Source: Moraxella catarrhalis (GTDB lineage: Bacteria; Pseudomonadota; Gammaproteobacteria; Pseudomonadales; Moraxellaceae). From it: DNA of 64,000 bases. Positions 18,928 to 29,589 of this stretch are shown one piece after another. Positions within the stretch are counted from its first letter, which is position 1. Each line of letters starts with the position of its first letter. The stretch is taken from the NCBI RefSeq assembly GCF_001656295.1, contig NZ_LXHE01000002.1:494528-558527 (forward strand), given 5' to 3'. The notes beneath the pieces were generated by a model. That model worked only from the letters and a program-made list of their open reading frames with translations. It made no database searches and was not told the DNA's origin. Position numbers and translations under genes: made by a program.

Positions 18928-20064
18928 TTAGTCTTTGGTATTTTGAAGTTCAGGATCGGCAAATACCACCACTTCTTCTTCAAATTCAGGCTTGATTTTG
19001 ACGACAAAATCTTCTCTAGACAAGCCCATCATGAGTGGAATCGAGCTTGCGATATAGACCGATGAATAAGTACCAGCGATCAAACCGATAAATAATGCCA
19101 CAGAGAACCAATACAGACCATCACCGCCCAAAAATAGCATCGCTACAACCACGACAAATACTGTACCCACAGTCATGATGGTGCGTCTTAGGGTTTCGGT
19201 CAATGATAAGTCAAGTACTTGACGAGGTGTCAGACCACGCACTCGGCGAAAATTCTCACGAATACGGTCATAGACGACGATGGTATCATTCACCGAATAA
19301 CCAATTAATGCCAAAACAGCCGCCAAAACAGTTAGATCAAATGGCCAGCCCATGATGGCAAACACGCCAACGACGATAATCACATCATGAAACAAAGCCA
19401 GCACGGCACCCAAGGCGAGCTTGAATTGAAAGCGCGTCGCAACATAAAGCAGCATCATCCCCAGTGCCACCGACATGGCGAGCAAGGAGTTTAGGTAAAT
19501 TTCATTACCCAGCTGGCTACCGATGATGCTGATGCTATCGATGGTTGATGGGTTATTTGGAAAATTGAGAATCTGATCCAAAGCAGTGCTTAGGTTTTCG
19601 GCTGAGCCATCTTGGGGCGGTAAGCGTACCAAAAGCTCTTGGCGCGTTCCTAAGTATTGCACAACTGCGTCATTGAAACCATTATCTGCCAACGCCTGAA
19701 CGACTTGCGCTTGTTCGACGGGCTGCTCATAAGCGACATTGGCAGACACACCGCCTGTAAAGTCCAGCCCAAAGTTCAAACCCTTGACTATAAGCGCTAT
19801 CAGTCCTACAAGCATAAAAAGCACCGAAAATGCCATCATGGGCTTTTCAAGCTTCATAAAAGGAATGATGCGCTGATTGGCGATGAGCTTGACGCCACCG
19901 GCTTTCTCGGCAGCTTCGTCGCCTGCTTCGGCAATCAGTGATTGATCGGCTAGGGCGTTTTGATTGGTGGCGGCATTAGCGCCTTTTCCATCACGACGCG
20001 GCGCACGACGACGGCGCGGTGGCTGTGCTGTGTTTGGGTCGATAGGGTTATTTTCATTATTCAT
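18928..20064 (-). CDS. secF: Protein translocase subunit SecF
   Basis: Membrane partner of SecD that uses the proton-motive force to help pull exported proteins through SecYEG. It has 378 residues. The first 50 or so are a basic, disordered extension (QPPRRRRAPRRDGKG) not present in E. coli SecF. The conserved GLDFTGGV follows the first membrane segment, and five more membrane segments with VNDTIVVYDRIREN (residues about 255-270) close the protein. It follows secD after 9 bases. Confidence 0.94.
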   Translation of the reverse strand: MNNENNPIDPNTAQPPRRRRAPRRDGKGANAATNQNALADQSLIAEAGDEAAEKAGGVKLIANQRIIPFMKLEKPMMAFSVLFMLVGLIALIVKGLNFGLDFTGGVSANVAYEQPVEQAQVVQALADNGFNDAVVQYLGTRQELLVRLPPQDGSAENLSTALDQILNFPNNPSTIDSISIIGSQLGNEIYLNSLLAMSVALGMMLLYVATRFQFKLALGAVLALFHDVIIVVGVFAIMGWPFDLTVLAAVLALIGYSVNDTIVVYDRIRENFRRVRGLTPRQVLDLSLTETLRRTIMTVGTVFVVVVAMLFLGGDGLYWFSVALFIGLIAGTYSSVYIASSIPLMMGLSREDFVVKIKPEFEEEVVVFADPELQNTKD

Positions 20065-20073
20065 TTTTAACTC

Positions 20074-21951
20074 CTAACCGATGCTAAGTTTGGTTAAGTT
20101 TTTGCGATGACCATACCAAATCTGAATCATGGCACGAGTGACTAAAATCGCAGTAAACAAAGAGCTGATAATACCAATCGCAAGCGTAATTGCAAAACCT
20201 TTGATCGGTCCTGTTCCGATGGCAAATAAGATAAATGCAATCAATAGTGTAGTGATATTGGCATCAAAAATTGAGCTAAACGCACGATCAAAACCTGCCA
20301 CGATGGCGGATTTTGCACGAGCCCCATTAGCAAGCTCTTCGCGTATACGCTCAAAGATCAAGACGTTGGCATCAACCGCCATACCGATGGTTAACACAAT
20401 CCCGGCAATACCAGGCAAGGTCAATGATGAGCCTAATATGGACATGATGGCAACCATCATAATGACGTTAAAGGCTAGGGCGATATTAGCAATCACGCCA
20501 AACGCACGATAAAACACAATCATCCATAGGAACACCAAAAGATAGCCGACCTGTGTAGAGAACAAACCTTTGTCGATATTATCTTGACCCAAAGAAGGAC
20601 CGATGGTTCGCTCTTCGACAAAGTACATCGGTGCAGCCAAGGCGCCTGAGCGTAACAGTAACGCAAGCTCGCCTGCTTCTGCATCTGAATCCAAACCTGT
20701 GATCACAAATGAAGAACCTAAAACCGCCTGAATTGTCGCGCGGTTAATGATGCGTGACTCGGTATAAGGCGTGCGTACCTCGACAAGCTCGCCAGTTGCA
20801 GAATCTTCTTCAAAGCTGACCCGTTGTTTATTTTCAATAAATAGCACTGCCATCTGTTTGCCCACAGCGGTGCGAGTGGCGTTTTGCATGAGTCTGCCAC
20901 CTGCTGTATCCAGGGTGATATTCACCTGTGGGCGTCCATTCTCATCCAAACCTGACTGCGCCCCTTGAACGCGCTCACCTGTGATGATGGACTGACGCTC
21001 AAGCAGCATAGGCTGACCATCCAAAGAACCAAATGGAAAGGCTTCGGTGCCTGCCGGTGGGATGCCGCCTGCATAATTCATGTCTTGTTCGCTCACCATG
21101 CGAAACTCAAGATTGGCAGTACGACCCAAAACACGCTTGGCTTCCGCGGTGTCTTGCACGCCAGGCAGCTCAACGACGATGCGGTTAGCGCCTTGAGATT
21201 GTACCAATGCTTCAGCCACGCCAAGCTCATTGATACGATTTCTAAGTGTGGTTAAGTTTTGACCGACAGCATATTCATTAATTTCTTGAATTTTAGCATC
21301 AGTATAAGTCAGCTCAAGCGCGGCCCCTTCAGTATCAGCAAAGGGACGCAGTGCAAAGTCTGCACCAACTTGATTTTGTAGGACAGACTGAGCGCGCCCA
21401 CGATCGTCTGTATTGATGAAAGTCAGCACCATGCCATTATCGGTCATGCGCAGACTTTGAACAGGGATTTGCTCGCCACGCAGTGTACGGCGTACATCTT
21501 GGCTAGCAGTGGTGAGACGCTGTTCGAGCGCTTTTGCCATATCAACTTCTAACACAAATCTCACGCCGCCGCGCAAATCCAGACCAAGCTTCATGGGAGC
21601 AGCGCCCAAATTGCGTAGCCATTCAGGCGTGGTTTGTGCCAAATTAAGTGCGACCACATACTGTTCGCCTAAGTCTCGGCGCAGCACTTCTTGTGCCTTA
21701 AGCTGATCTTCAGCATTTGATAAGCGAAGCAGTGCGCTGTTATTTTCAAAGCTGCCATTATGGTGACTTAGTCCTGCTTGTGTCAGCAGACCTTCAGCTT
21801 GTGTCAGCACATCTTGAGTTAATTGTGTACCTGCGCTCGCGCCTGTAATTTGCACAGCAGGCTCATCAGGATATAGGTTAGGTAATGCATAGATGCCAGA
21901 GATAAAAAGCACCACAGCAATTAATATATATTTCCAAGCAGGGTAGTGCAT
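20074..21951 (-). CDS. secD: Protein translocase subunit SecD
   Basis: A 625-residue inner-membrane protein with a first membrane segment at residues 8-25, a large periplasmic domain containing GLDLRGGVRFVLEVD, and a C-terminal RND-type block of five membrane segments ending with GMAVDANVLIFERIREE. These are family hallmarks. With SecF and YajC it forms the ancillary translocation complex. It lies in the middle of the yajC-secD-secF operon on the minus strand. Confidence 0.95.
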   Translation of the reverse strand: MHYPAWKYILIAVVLFISGIYALPNLYPDEPAVQITGASAGTQLTQDVLTQAEGLLTQAGLSHHNGSFENNSALLRLSNAEDQLKAQEVLRRDLGEQYVVALNLAQTTPEWLRNLGAAPMKLGLDLRGGVRFVLEVDMAKALEQRLTTASQDVRRTLRGEQIPVQSLRMTDNGMVLTFINTDDRGRAQSVLQNQVGADFALRPFADTEGAALELTYTDAKIQEINEYAVGQNLTTLRNRINELGVAEALVQSQGANRIVVELPGVQDTAEAKRVLGRTANLEFRMVSEQDMNYAGGIPPAGTEAFPFGSLDGQPMLLERQSIITGERVQGAQSGLDENGRPQVNITLDTAGGRLMQNATRTAVGKQMAVLFIENKQRVSFEEDSATGELVEVRTPYTESRIINRATIQAVLGSSFVITGLDSDAEAGELALLLRSGALAAPMYFVEERTIGPSLGQDNIDKGLFSTQVGYLLVFLWMIVFYRAFGVIANIALAFNVIMMVAIMSILGSSLTLPGIAGIVLTIGMAVDANVLIFERIREELANGARAKSAIVAGFDRAFSSIFDANITTLLIAFILFAIGTGPIKGFAITLAIGIISSLFTAILVTRAMIQIWYGHRKNLTKLSIG

Positions 21952-22065
21952 AGGGTATTCTTATTAGATAGAGCAAGATGATGAATTCATCTCATCAATT
22001 TGCAAAAAAAACTGACCCAGGCAATTGATTAATTTATCTAAGTCATTGCTTGGGCTTAGGATGGG

Positions 22066-22404
22066 TTAGATGTTGTCAATTGTACCAGCAGGTAGCACCA
22101 TCAGGACGCTTGCACGCTGAATTTTAACATCAGTTGAGTTATTCAGTGTAATTACCGCATAGTCGCCTTCAACTTTCTTAACGCGACCGATCAGACCGCC
22201 AGCGAACACAACTTCATTACCAACAGTCAAGCCATCAACCATGGCTTTGTGCTGCTTGTTGCGCTTTGATTGTGGGCGAATGATCAAAAAATAGAAAATT
22301 GCAAAAAACGCCACAGGAATAAGCAAGTTCATAAATAATGACTGCTGACCTGCAGGTGCGCCTGCGGTTGCGTGCGCGGCAGTGATAAATAAATCTAACA
22401 TCAA
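22066..22404 (-). CDS. yajC: Preprotein translocase subunit YajC
   Basis: A 112-residue protein with a single membrane segment (LLIPVAFFAIFYFLIIRPQ, residues 29-47) followed by the family motif RPQSKRNKQHKAM and a small basic domain (GNEVVFAGGLIGRVKKV). It is the first gene of the yajC-secDF operon, separated from secD by 114 bases. The 239-bp gap upstream separates it from a divergent CNNM-type gene and must hold both promoters. Confidence 0.93.
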   Translation of the reverse strand: MMLDLFITAAHATAGAPAGQQSLFMNLLIPVAFFAIFYFLIIRPQSKRNKQHKAMVDGLTVGNEVVFAGGLIGRVKKVEGDYAVITLNNSTDVKIQRASVLMVLPAGTIDNI

Positions 22405-22643
22405 TAACTCCTAAATCTTAAAAAACGGTGGTCTATTTCAGTCATTATCCACAGCCACCGCCCATTTCCAAAATATAAACCTTAATTGAGGAATGTATCA
22501 AGCCAAATCACCCAAGTAAAAGTCAAAATAACGCATATCATAGCATATTTTTGGGGATCTGACATGGATTTTTGGCGTTGTTACTGATGTGCGATAAAAT
22601 ACACTAAAAACAATACTTGCACATCGCTTAATTTTCACTTAAT

Positions 22644-23882
22644 ATGAGTGCTAATTTTTGCAATTTTACATCGTATATGTCCCGACCGCGACCCCGAAAT
22701 TTGGCAAATGTATCTGTTTCACGCCTGATTTTTGCTGCATTATTGGCGGCTATTTTTATCCCCTTGACCGCACACGCTGCTTTTGAGCTTGGCGGTACAC
22801 CTACCAATCTTGCCTTACTGATTTTCTTCATCTCTTTATCGCTGATTGTGTCATTTTTATGCTCAATCTCTGAGGCGGCGCTTTTGACGATGACGCCTTC
22901 ATATATTGACACCCTGGCTGAGGACGATCCTAAGGGCGCAGCACTGCTTAAAAGTGTCAAAGTTGATAATATTGAAAAGTCAATTTCGGCAATCTTGACG
23001 CTAAATACCGTTGCGCATACACTGGGCTCACTTGGGGCAGGCGCTCAAGCGGTGATTGTATTTGGCAATGCTTGGTTTGGGGTATTTAGCGGCGTGATGA
23101 CGCTGATTATCTTAATTGGCACAGAAATTATCCCAAAAACGATTGGTACGGCATATTGGCGACGCTTTGCGATGCCTGTGGCGTATTATGTGCGTGCAAT
23201 TAATGTGGCGTTATTACCGATCATTTGGGTGACAGAAAAGATTTCACGAATGCTGACGCGCGGTAATCAAGAAAGTAGCTTTAATCGTCATGAGTTTTTG
23301 GCGCTTGCCAACCAAGGTGAAAGCTCAGGTCAGATGAGCGAGATGGAAACGCGAATTATCAAAAACTCTCTGGCGCTCAGTGTGATCAATGTCGAAGATA
23401 TCGTCACGCCGCGCTCGGTCGTCAGTGCCTTTGATGAAAATATGACTGTCGGCGATGTGTTTGCTCAATATCCTAAGCTGCCATTTTCACGATTTCCGAT
23501 TTTTGATGAAGATTTGGATAATGCAACAGGGTTTGTCTTAAAGTCTGACTTATTGATCGCCAAGGCAAACCAAGAGATTCATACGCCCATCAAGCAGTTT
23601 CGGCGCGATATTAACTTTGTATTTGCTAAGATGAAATTGTTTGATTTGTTTGATTTGATGCTCAAAGAGCACGTTCACATTGCTTTGGCGGTAGGGGAGT
23701 TTGGTGAAGTCAAGGGCTTGGTGAGTTTGGAAGATGTGCTTGAAACTCTACTTGGGCTTGAGATTGTCGATGAATTTGACCGTGTCGATAATATGCAAAC
23801 CCTTGCTCGTCAGCTGATGGACAGACGCATGGCACGACTTGGCGCAAAACTTGAAGAAGATGCGCCTTTTGATGAAAAATAG
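22644..23882 (+). CDS. CNNM/CorC-type membrane protein with CBS domains
   Basis: 412 residues. A DUF21 transmembrane domain (about residues 50-215, with FLCSISEAALLTM and IGTEIIPKTIG) is followed by an acidic helical linker with MSEMETRIIKN and a pair of CBS domains (IVTPRSVVSAF and LVSLEDVLETLLGLEIVDE). This is the architecture of the CNNM/HlyC-CorC family, thought to act in magnesium or cobalt transport. The terminal CorC_HlyC domain of longer members is absent. A start at ATG 22677 is possible instead of 22644; neither has a strong ribosome-binding site. Substrate not known. Confidence 0.82.
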   Translation: MSANFCNFTSYMSRPRPRNLANVSVSRLIFAALLAAIFIPLTAHAAFELGGTPTNLALLIFFISLSLIVSFLCSISEAALLTMTPSYIDTLAEDDPKGAALLKSVKVDNIEKSISAILTLNTVAHTLGSLGAGAQAVIVFGNAWFGVFSGVMTLIILIGTEIIPKTIGTAYWRRFAMPVAYYVRAINVALLPIIWVTEKISRMLTRGNQESSFNRHEFLALANQGESSGQMSEMETRIIKNSLALSVINVEDIVTPRSVVSAFDENMTVGDVFAQYPKLPFSRFPIFDEDLDNATGFVLKSDLLIAKANQEIHTPIKQFRRDINFVFAKMKLFDLFDLMLKEHVHIALAVGEFGEVKGLVSLEDVLETLLGLEIVDEFDRVDNMQTLARQLMDRRMARLGAKLEEDAPFDEK

Positions 23883-24035
23883 CCTGTCTTTGCCAAATGA
23901 CTTCTAAATGAAATAAAATGTAACAATTTGCCATCATGCTTTAAGCTTACTATGCTATTTTAGCTTAAGATCACTCCGTCATGAGTCACGGGAAAGTCAT
24001 TCATTTATAAGTATATTAAGTATAAGGGTTGGTTT

Positions 24036-24593
24036 ATGAAACACAGCACCCGTTCTATTTTAAAAAAAGCCGCTGCCGCAAGTATGCTAACGGCCGCGAT
24101 TCGATCGGTAAGTAAATTTAAAGGCAAATCTTTTGGTAAAGGTGCTAGCGTTGGCTTATTTATTGGCGCACTTGGTGTCCAAAGCTTGATCACCACCAAT
24201 GCTTATGCGATCAGTGAGCAAGATGTCAGCCGATATGCCTCAAGCATGAGCAGTGCCGCTAACGCCCAAAATATTGCCCAAATTTCAAGATTGATCGCTG
24301 ATGATGCCATCATTTCACTGTCTCGCGGTGGCAAGACGACCAGTTTGGATAAAGAAGGCTACTTACAGCTTCTTCAAAAAAGCTGGGCCAAATCCAGCGG
24401 CTACCGCTACCGCATTGATGTGACGGATGTGGTCGCTACCGGCAATCAAGCCAGGGCGCAGATTGTGACCACCGAGACTTGGACCCAAGATGGCAAACCT
24501 GTGACGATCAAGACCGCTTCGCGCGCTACTTTTTCTCAAGTGGGTAACAATGCTGTATTATTAAGATCGGTGTCACAAGTCACTGTTGATTAA
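24036..24593 (+). CDS. Small exported protein, possibly NTF2-like fold
   Basis: 185 residues. The N-terminus is long and basic (residues 1-45) before a hydrophobic stretch, GLFIGALGVQSLITTNAYA, ending in a likely signal-peptidase site. The mature part of about 125 residues begins ISEQDVSRYASSM and alternates helix and strand with ADDAIISL, GYRYRIDVTDVV and ARAQIVTTETW, the look of a SnoaL/NTF2-type fold. No enzyme motif is seen. It is monocistronic. Function unknown. Confidence 0.65.
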   Translation: MKHSTRSILKKAAAASMLTAAIRSVSKFKGKSFGKGASVGLFIGALGVQSLITTNAYAISEQDVSRYASSMSSAANAQNIAQISRLIADDAIISLSRGGKTTSLDKEGYLQLLQKSWAKSSGYRYRIDVTDVVATGNQARAQIVTTETWTQDGKPVTIKTASRATFSQVGNNAVLLRSVSQVTVD

Positions 24594-24620
24594 GTTAAGA
24601 TTCTGAGCAGATTTGAACAC

Positions 24621-24649
24621 ACCACCGTTTTGTAAGGCAATTCGGTGGT
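24621..24649 (+). terminator. Terminator of the small exported protein gene
   Basis: Stem ACCACCG / CGGTGGT with a 15-base loop followed by TTTTATT. Confidence 0.75.
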
Positions 24650-24790
24650 TTTTATTACCCATTTGTTGTCCAAAAGGTTGCCAAATTTGCCAAAATAAGG
24701 CATTATTATCGCTTGAAACAGCTGGTTGGCTTGATTTTGCCAATCTGGCTTTATAGCAATCACTGAGTTAGGCTACCAAAGGACATGAAA

Positions 24791-27598
24791 ATGACAAAAC
24801 ACTCCAAATCCCCCATTCCTACACAGATCTTAAAGCCGCTCAGTCTTGCCATCTCATCTTGTATTTTGGTTGCTTGTAGTAGCACCAGTACACCTTCTAA
24901 GCCTATCAGCCAGACCCCAAAACCAATTCCTCAAGCTAAGCCTAATCAGCAGATTCAAATCTCGTCGGGTAATACTGGTACAGGTGTTTTGGATGTTGAG
25001 ATGCTTGACGCATTAGAAGCGCTACTGCAAGCAACCGACATGAGCATGGTGGAGGGCGATGAGCTGGCGATTCAGCGCTATGGTAACTTGTGGGATCGAA
25101 TTCGCCGCGGCTATCGCATGAATGAAGTTACTAATGCAAGAATCGAAGCTCAAAAATCATGGTTTTATACGCGTCAAACTTATTTGGACCGCCTGACCGC
25201 GCGTGCTTCGCGCTATCTGCATCATACTGTCGCTGAAGCTGAGAGACGCGGTATTCCCTCTGAATTAGCGCTTTTACCCATCATTGAAAGCTCCTATGAC
25301 CCGACGGTGACCAGTAATGCTGCCGCTGCTGGTCTTTGGCAGTTTATTCCTAGCACAGGTCGCATCTATGGCTTGAACCAAAGTGCGACCTATGATGGTC
25401 GCCGTGATGTGATTGAATCAACGCGCGCAGCTTATGACTTTTTAACAAGTTTGTATAACCAGTTTGGTTCTTGGGAGTTGGCATTAGCCGCTTATAATGC
25501 AGGGCCTGGACGAGTTTCACGCGCCATCAAAGCCAACCAAGATCAAGGGTTGCCAACGGATTATTGGTCGCTTAAGCTGCCAACTGAAACAATGAACTAT
25601 GTGCCAAGATTTTTAGCAGTCGCTCAAATTGTCAAGTCCCCAAATACTTATGGTGTTAATTTACCCGCCATCGCCAATCACAGCCATTTTAGAACAGTGC
25701 CAGTTAATTATGGGGTGAGCCTATCGGAAGTTGCCACAGTGACAGGTTTGTCAGTCAGCGAGCTTCGTTTACTAAACCCTGCGCTTTTAAACCTTACCGT
25801 TGATGAGATCGGTCCTAATCGTATCGTCATTCCTGACAGTTTGCCGAACCAAATTGATAATCAGCTGGCTTCTTTAAAAGGCTATGGATTTGGTGGTGAT
25901 TATATCGCAACAGCACCCGCCCAAAGCATCACCTATGTGGTGCCTAAATCTGGTGCTGCAGCCAATACCAGCTCTCAACAAGAATTAATCGCAGCCAATA
26001 CACTACCAACCACCATCGCACAAGTCACACCAAATAATACCATTGTGCAAGAGCCAGCTTTATCAAAATCTGAGATAAATTTGATTGCAGCAGAAATTCA
26101 AAAAACCAGCCCTGAAGTGCCTGCAATTAGTCCCCAAGATGGAAACATCCAGCTAAATGCAGTACAAACCAGCCAGTCGGTTTTGGATGCTCGTGGTGAG
26201 ACTAAGATGTTGAGTTTTTCGGATAAGCCAAAAACTCAAGCTGTAACGCCGCCTGTACAGCCTGTACAAACAGTAGCGCCTAGCCCTGCGCCTGAACCAG
26301 CTCCTCAACCACAGCTCCCGCCTGTGACAGCTTCGGTACCAGTAGCACCACCTCCACCGCCGCCTGTCTCGGTAGCTCCACCGCCAACTCAGCCGCGTCC
26401 TGAGCCTGCACCAAAACCCAAGCCGAAACCCGAAAGCTACACCGTGCGTGCCGGCGATAGCCTCACATCTGTGGCTGCTGCCCATGGCTTAACTGTCGGT
26501 CAGCTTGCCAGTTATAATAATTTGGCAAATGATGCACATATCCTGATCGGTCAAAGATTGTGGCTTGTCTCTGGTAAAGTTAAATCTCAGCCAGTATCAG
26601 CTCAGCAAACATCATCTCGTCAAAGCACACCAGCAGCTAATACCAATCTAGCAACCCACAAAGTATCTGCTGGAGAAAGTCTGACCGCCATCGCTCGCAG
26701 ATATAACATCAGCTTACATGCTCTGGCAAATGAAAATGGCTTAAGCGTGACAGATGGCGTCTTAATTGGTCAAACACTCAAATTGCCTAGCGGTGCCAGA
26801 CCGGCCAGCACCACATCTACTACCTCAAGCTCGCCGTCAGCAAACAAACCCGAAAGCTACACCGTGCGTGCCGGCGATAGCCTCACATCTGTGGCTGCTG
26901 CCCATGGCTTAACTGTCGGTCAGCTTGCCAGTTATAATAATTTGGCAAATGATGCACATATCCTGATCGGTCAAAGATTGTGGCTTGTCTCTGGTAAAGT
27001 TAAATCTCAGCCAGTATCAGCTCAGCAAACATCATCTCGTCAAAGCACACCAGCAGCTAATACCAATCTAGCAACCCACAAAGTATCTGCTGGAGAAAGT
27101 CTGACCGCCATCGCTCGCAGATATAACATCAGCTTACATGCTCTGGCAAATGAAAATGGCTTAAGCGTGACAGATGGCGTCTTAATTGGTCAAACACTCA
27201 AATTGCCTAGCGGTGCTCAGTCAGAAAACAGTGCGCCATCTCGCTCAGAAAGCACGCGAACCAGCTCTACGCGCGTGTCTACCAATACAACCATTGGGGC
27301 AACTGAAAACTATACCGTCAAAGCTGGTGAGAGCCTAACCATATTATCAAATCGTTTTGGTGTACCAATCAGCGACTTGGCAGCGGCGAATGGCTTGGCT
27401 TCCAACGCTAATCTGCGCATCGGACAAACGTTAAAAGTGCCTAAGCTCACCACGACATATACCGTCAAAGCAGGTGATGGGCTGATAGCTTTGGCGCGGC
27501 GCTATGGGATTAGCACCCAAGAGCTTGCAAAGATGAATAATTTGGAGCCGACCGCTGATTTGCGCATCGGGCAAGTTTTGACCGTTCCAAATAAATAA
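24791..27598 (+). CDS. mltD: Membrane-bound lytic murein transglycosylase D with expanded LysM array
   Basis: Cleaves peptidoglycan glycan strands with 1,6-anhydro ring formation. The second ATG (24791) is preferred because AAAGGA ends 7 bases before it. A lipobox LVAC near residue 29 marks a lipoprotein. The SLT domain lies at about residues 140-290, with the catalytic Glu in LLPIIESSYDP and the motif GLWQFIPSTGRIYGL. A degenerate LysM follows, then a Pro-rich linker, then six clear LysM repeats. Four of these come from a perfect 371-bp duplication. At 935 residues it is about twice the length of E. coli MltD. The repeats probably strengthen binding to the wall. Confidence 0.92.
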   Translation: MTKHSKSPIPTQILKPLSLAISSCILVACSSTSTPSKPISQTPKPIPQAKPNQQIQISSGNTGTGVLDVEMLDALEALLQATDMSMVEGDELAIQRYGNLWDRIRRGYRMNEVTNARIEAQKSWFYTRQTYLDRLTARASRYLHHTVAEAERRGIPSELALLPIIESSYDPTVTSNAAAAGLWQFIPSTGRIYGLNQSATYDGRRDVIESTRAAYDFLTSLYNQFGSWELALAAYNAGPGRVSRAIKANQDQGLPTDYWSLKLPTETMNYVPRFLAVAQIVKSPNTYGVNLPAIANHSHFRTVPVNYGVSLSEVATVTGLSVSELRLLNPALLNLTVDEIGPNRIVIPDSLPNQIDNQLASLKGYGFGGDYIATAPAQSITYVVPKSGAAANTSSQQELIAANTLPTTIAQVTPNNTIVQEPALSKSEINLIAAEIQKTSPEVPAISPQDGNIQLNAVQTSQSVLDARGETKMLSFSDKPKTQAVTPPVQPVQTVAPSPAPEPAPQPQLPPVTASVPVAPPPPPPVSVAPPPTQPRPEPAPKPKPKPESYTVRAGDSLTSVAAAHGLTVGQLASYNNLANDAHILIGQRLWLVSGKVKSQPVSAQQTSSRQSTPAANTNLATHKVSAGESLTAIARRYNISLHALANENGLSVTDGVLIGQTLKLPSGARPASTTSTTSSSPSANKPESYTVRAGDSLTSVAAAHGLTVGQLASYNNLANDAHILIGQRLWLVSGKVKSQPVSAQQTSSRQSTPAANTNLATHKVSAGESLTAIARRYNISLHALANENGLSVTDGVLIGQTLKLPSGAQSENSAPSRSESTRTSSTRVSTNTTIGATENYTVKAGESLTILSNRFGVPISDLAAANGLASNANLRIGQTLKVPKLTTTYTVKAGDGLIALARRYGISTQELAKMNNLEPTADLRIGQVLTVPNK
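26426..26796 (+). repeat. 371-bp perfect direct repeat in mltD, copy 1
   Basis: Encodes two LysM domains and the linker between them (from KPESYTVRAG to KLPSGA). Line-by-line comparison shows no mismatch with copy 2, which starts exactly 420 bases downstream; the 49 bases between are a different Ser/Thr-rich linker. Confidence 0.95.
26846..27216 (+). repeat. 371-bp perfect direct repeat in mltD, copy 2
   Basis: Second copy of the LysM pair, identical at every base including third codon positions to 26426-26796. The period of 420 keeps the reading frame. Confidence 0.95.
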
Positions 27599-27629
27599 TT
27601 TACGCTATGGTTTAAACGATTTAACAAAA

Positions 27630-27653
27630 AACCAGCTTTATGAAGAGCTGGTT
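27630..27653 (+). terminator. Terminator of mltD
   Basis: Stem AACCAGCT / AGCTGGTT with an 8-base loop, preceded by A and followed by seven T. Confidence 0.88.
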
Positions 27654-27710
27654 TTTTTGTTGTGTACCGGTCTCATCCAATGACTTTTATTAATGAGTTA
27701 TTGTTAAATA

Positions 27711-27740
27711 AAAAAGCGGAAAACATATTTTCCGCTTTTT
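27711..27740 (-). terminator. Terminator of pckG
   Basis: A perfect 13-bp stem AAAAAGCGGAAAA with its complement around a 4-base loop, 17 bases after the pckG stop on the minus strand. It can also act on plus-strand readthrough. Confidence 0.88.
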
Positions 27741-27756
27741 GTTTGTCGAGGATCGC

Positions 27757-29589
27757 TTATGCTTGCTCAATGTCAGCTTTTAGTTTGGTGTTATGCGCTT
27801 TGAGTACTTCTGGCATACGCTCACCCAGCTTATCAAACAGCTCGGCATGGCTTTCAAGCTCTTTGATCCAAGCATCTTTATCTTGACTGGTCACAAGCTC
27901 AAATTGCGCCTTGCTAAAATCAGACTGATCCCAGTTGATGTCATCATAATTTGGCACCAAGCCAATCGGAGTGCGCACAGCATTAGCAGTACCTTCACAG
28001 CGCTCGATGATCCACTGTAGAACACGCATGTTCTGACCAAAGCCAGGCCATACAAAGTCGCCATTTTCGTCACGGCGGAACCAGTTGACTTTGAACATTT
28101 TTGGCAGCTGATTGCCTGCTGCTTCAGCTGTTTTGCCAACATTTTCACCCATTTGTAACCAATGGTTGAAGTAGTCTGCCATGTTATAGCCAGCAAATGG
28201 TAACATTGCAAATGGATCGCGGCGCACAACACCTTGCTGACCAGTTGCAGCAGCCGTGGTTTCAGAACCCATCGTTGCCGCTTTATAAACCCCATCTACC
28301 CAATCAAATGCTTCTGATACCAAAGGTACAGTATCTGCACGGCGACCGCCGAAGATGAAGGCAGAAATTGGCACGCCTTCAGGATTCTCCCACTGTGGAT
28401 CGATGGATGGGCATTGTTTAGCAGAAACGGTAAATCGCGCATTGGCATGTGCCGCACGCTCTTCACCTGTATGTGGCTCACGTTTCCAGTTCGTTAAGTT
28501 TTCTGGAGTTTCTTTAGTTTTACCTTCCCACCAAGCTTCGCCATCATCGGTAACGGCGACGTTAGTGTAGATGACATCAGACACCAAAGTGCTCATGCAG
28601 TTTGAGTTGGTTTTGGTGTTGGTGCCTGGCGCAACACCAAAGAAGCCTGCTTCAGGGTTGATGGCGTAAAGTTTGCCGTCTGCAGAAGGCTTAATCCATG
28701 CGATATCATCACCGACGGTTTCGACTTTCCAGCCTTCATAGCCTGCTGGTGGAATGAGCATGGCAAAGTTTGTTTTACCGCACGCTGATGGGAATGCTGC
28801 AGCGATGTAGTGCTTTTTGCCTTGTGGGTTGGTGACACCCAAGATCAGCATATGTTCAGCCAACCAACCTTGTTCACGACCCATGGCAGAGGCGATGCGT
28901 AGCGCTAGGCATTTTTTGCCAAGCAAAGCATTGCCGCCATAGCCTGATCCATATGACCAGATTTCACGAGTCTCAGGGAAATGCACGATGTATTTGTCAT
29001 CGTTGCATGGCCATGCCACATCTTTTTGTCCTTCGGTCAGTGGTGCGCCCACAGTGTGTACGCATGGCACATACTCGCCATCGGTGCCAAGCACATCATA
29101 AACTTCTTTGCCCATACGCGCCATTTTGCGCATACTGACGACGACATAAGGACTATCTGTGATTTCGATGCCGATGTGGGCAATGTGGCTGCCCAAAGGA
29201 CCCATGCTAAAAGGTACCACATACATGGTACGACCTGCCATGCAACCATCGAACAACTCGTTTAATTTGGTGCGCATTTGACCTGGCTCGATCCAGTTAT
29301 TGGTCGCGCCTGCGTCGATTTCTTCTTTTGAGCAGATATAAGTACGATCTTCGACACGCGCAACATCTGTCGGATCTGAGAACGCCAGATATGAATTTGG
29401 ATGCTTGTCTTCATTTAATTTGATCATGGTGCCGTTTTCGATCATCAGATCGATCAGGCGCTGGTTTTCTTCTTCAGAGCCATCGCACCATTCGATGGCA
29501 GCAGGTTTGGTCAGAGCGGCAATTTCAGCCACCCAATGAATCAAGGCTTGGTGACGAACAAAATCTGGAGCAGTTATCTTTGCAGTCAT
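27757..29589 (-). CDS. pckG: Phosphoenolpyruvate carboxykinase (GTP)
   Basis: Makes phosphoenolpyruvate from oxaloacetate with GTP, the entry step of gluconeogenesis. The 610-residue length and the motifs fit the GTP-type enzyme and not the ATP-type: the kinase loop [22 protein letters not shown], and the guanine-site region with [14 protein letters not shown]. It is a single gene between its own terminator and a 318-bp gap shared with radA. Confidence 0.95.
   Translation of the reverse strand: MTAKITAPDFVRHQALIHWVAEIAALTKPAAIEWCDGSEEENQRLIDLMIENGTMIKLNEDKHPNSYLAFSDPTDVARVEDRTYICSKEEIDAGATNNWIEPGQMRTKLNELFDGCMAGRTMYVVPFSMGPLGSHIAHIGIEITDSPYVVVSMRKMARMGKEVYDVLGTDGEYVPCVHTVGAPLTEGQKDVAWPCNDDKYIVHFPETREIWSYGSGYGGNALLGKKCLALRIASAMGREQGWLAEHMLILGVTNPQGKKHYIAAAFPSACGKTNFAMLIPPAGYEGWKVETVGDDIAWIKPSADGKLYAINPEAGFFGVAPGTNTKTNSNCMSTLVSDVIYTNVAVTDDGEAWWEGKTKETPENLTNWKREPHTGEERAAHANARFTVSAKQCPSIDPQWENPEGVPISAFIFGGRRADTVPLVSEAFDWVDGVYKAATMGSETTAAATGQQGVVRRDPFAMLPFAGYNMADYFNHWLQMGENVGKTAEAAGNQLPKMFKVNWFRRDENGDFVWPGFGQNMRVLQWIIERCEGTANAVRTPIGLVPNYDDINWDQSDFSKAQFELVTSQDKDAWIKELESHAELFDKLGERMPEVLKAHNTKLKADIEQA

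Noticed and set aside
26426..27216. CRISPR-like direct repeats
   Set aside because: Repeats are 371 bp, coding and in frame within mltD; no short repeat-spacer pattern exists anywhere in the window.
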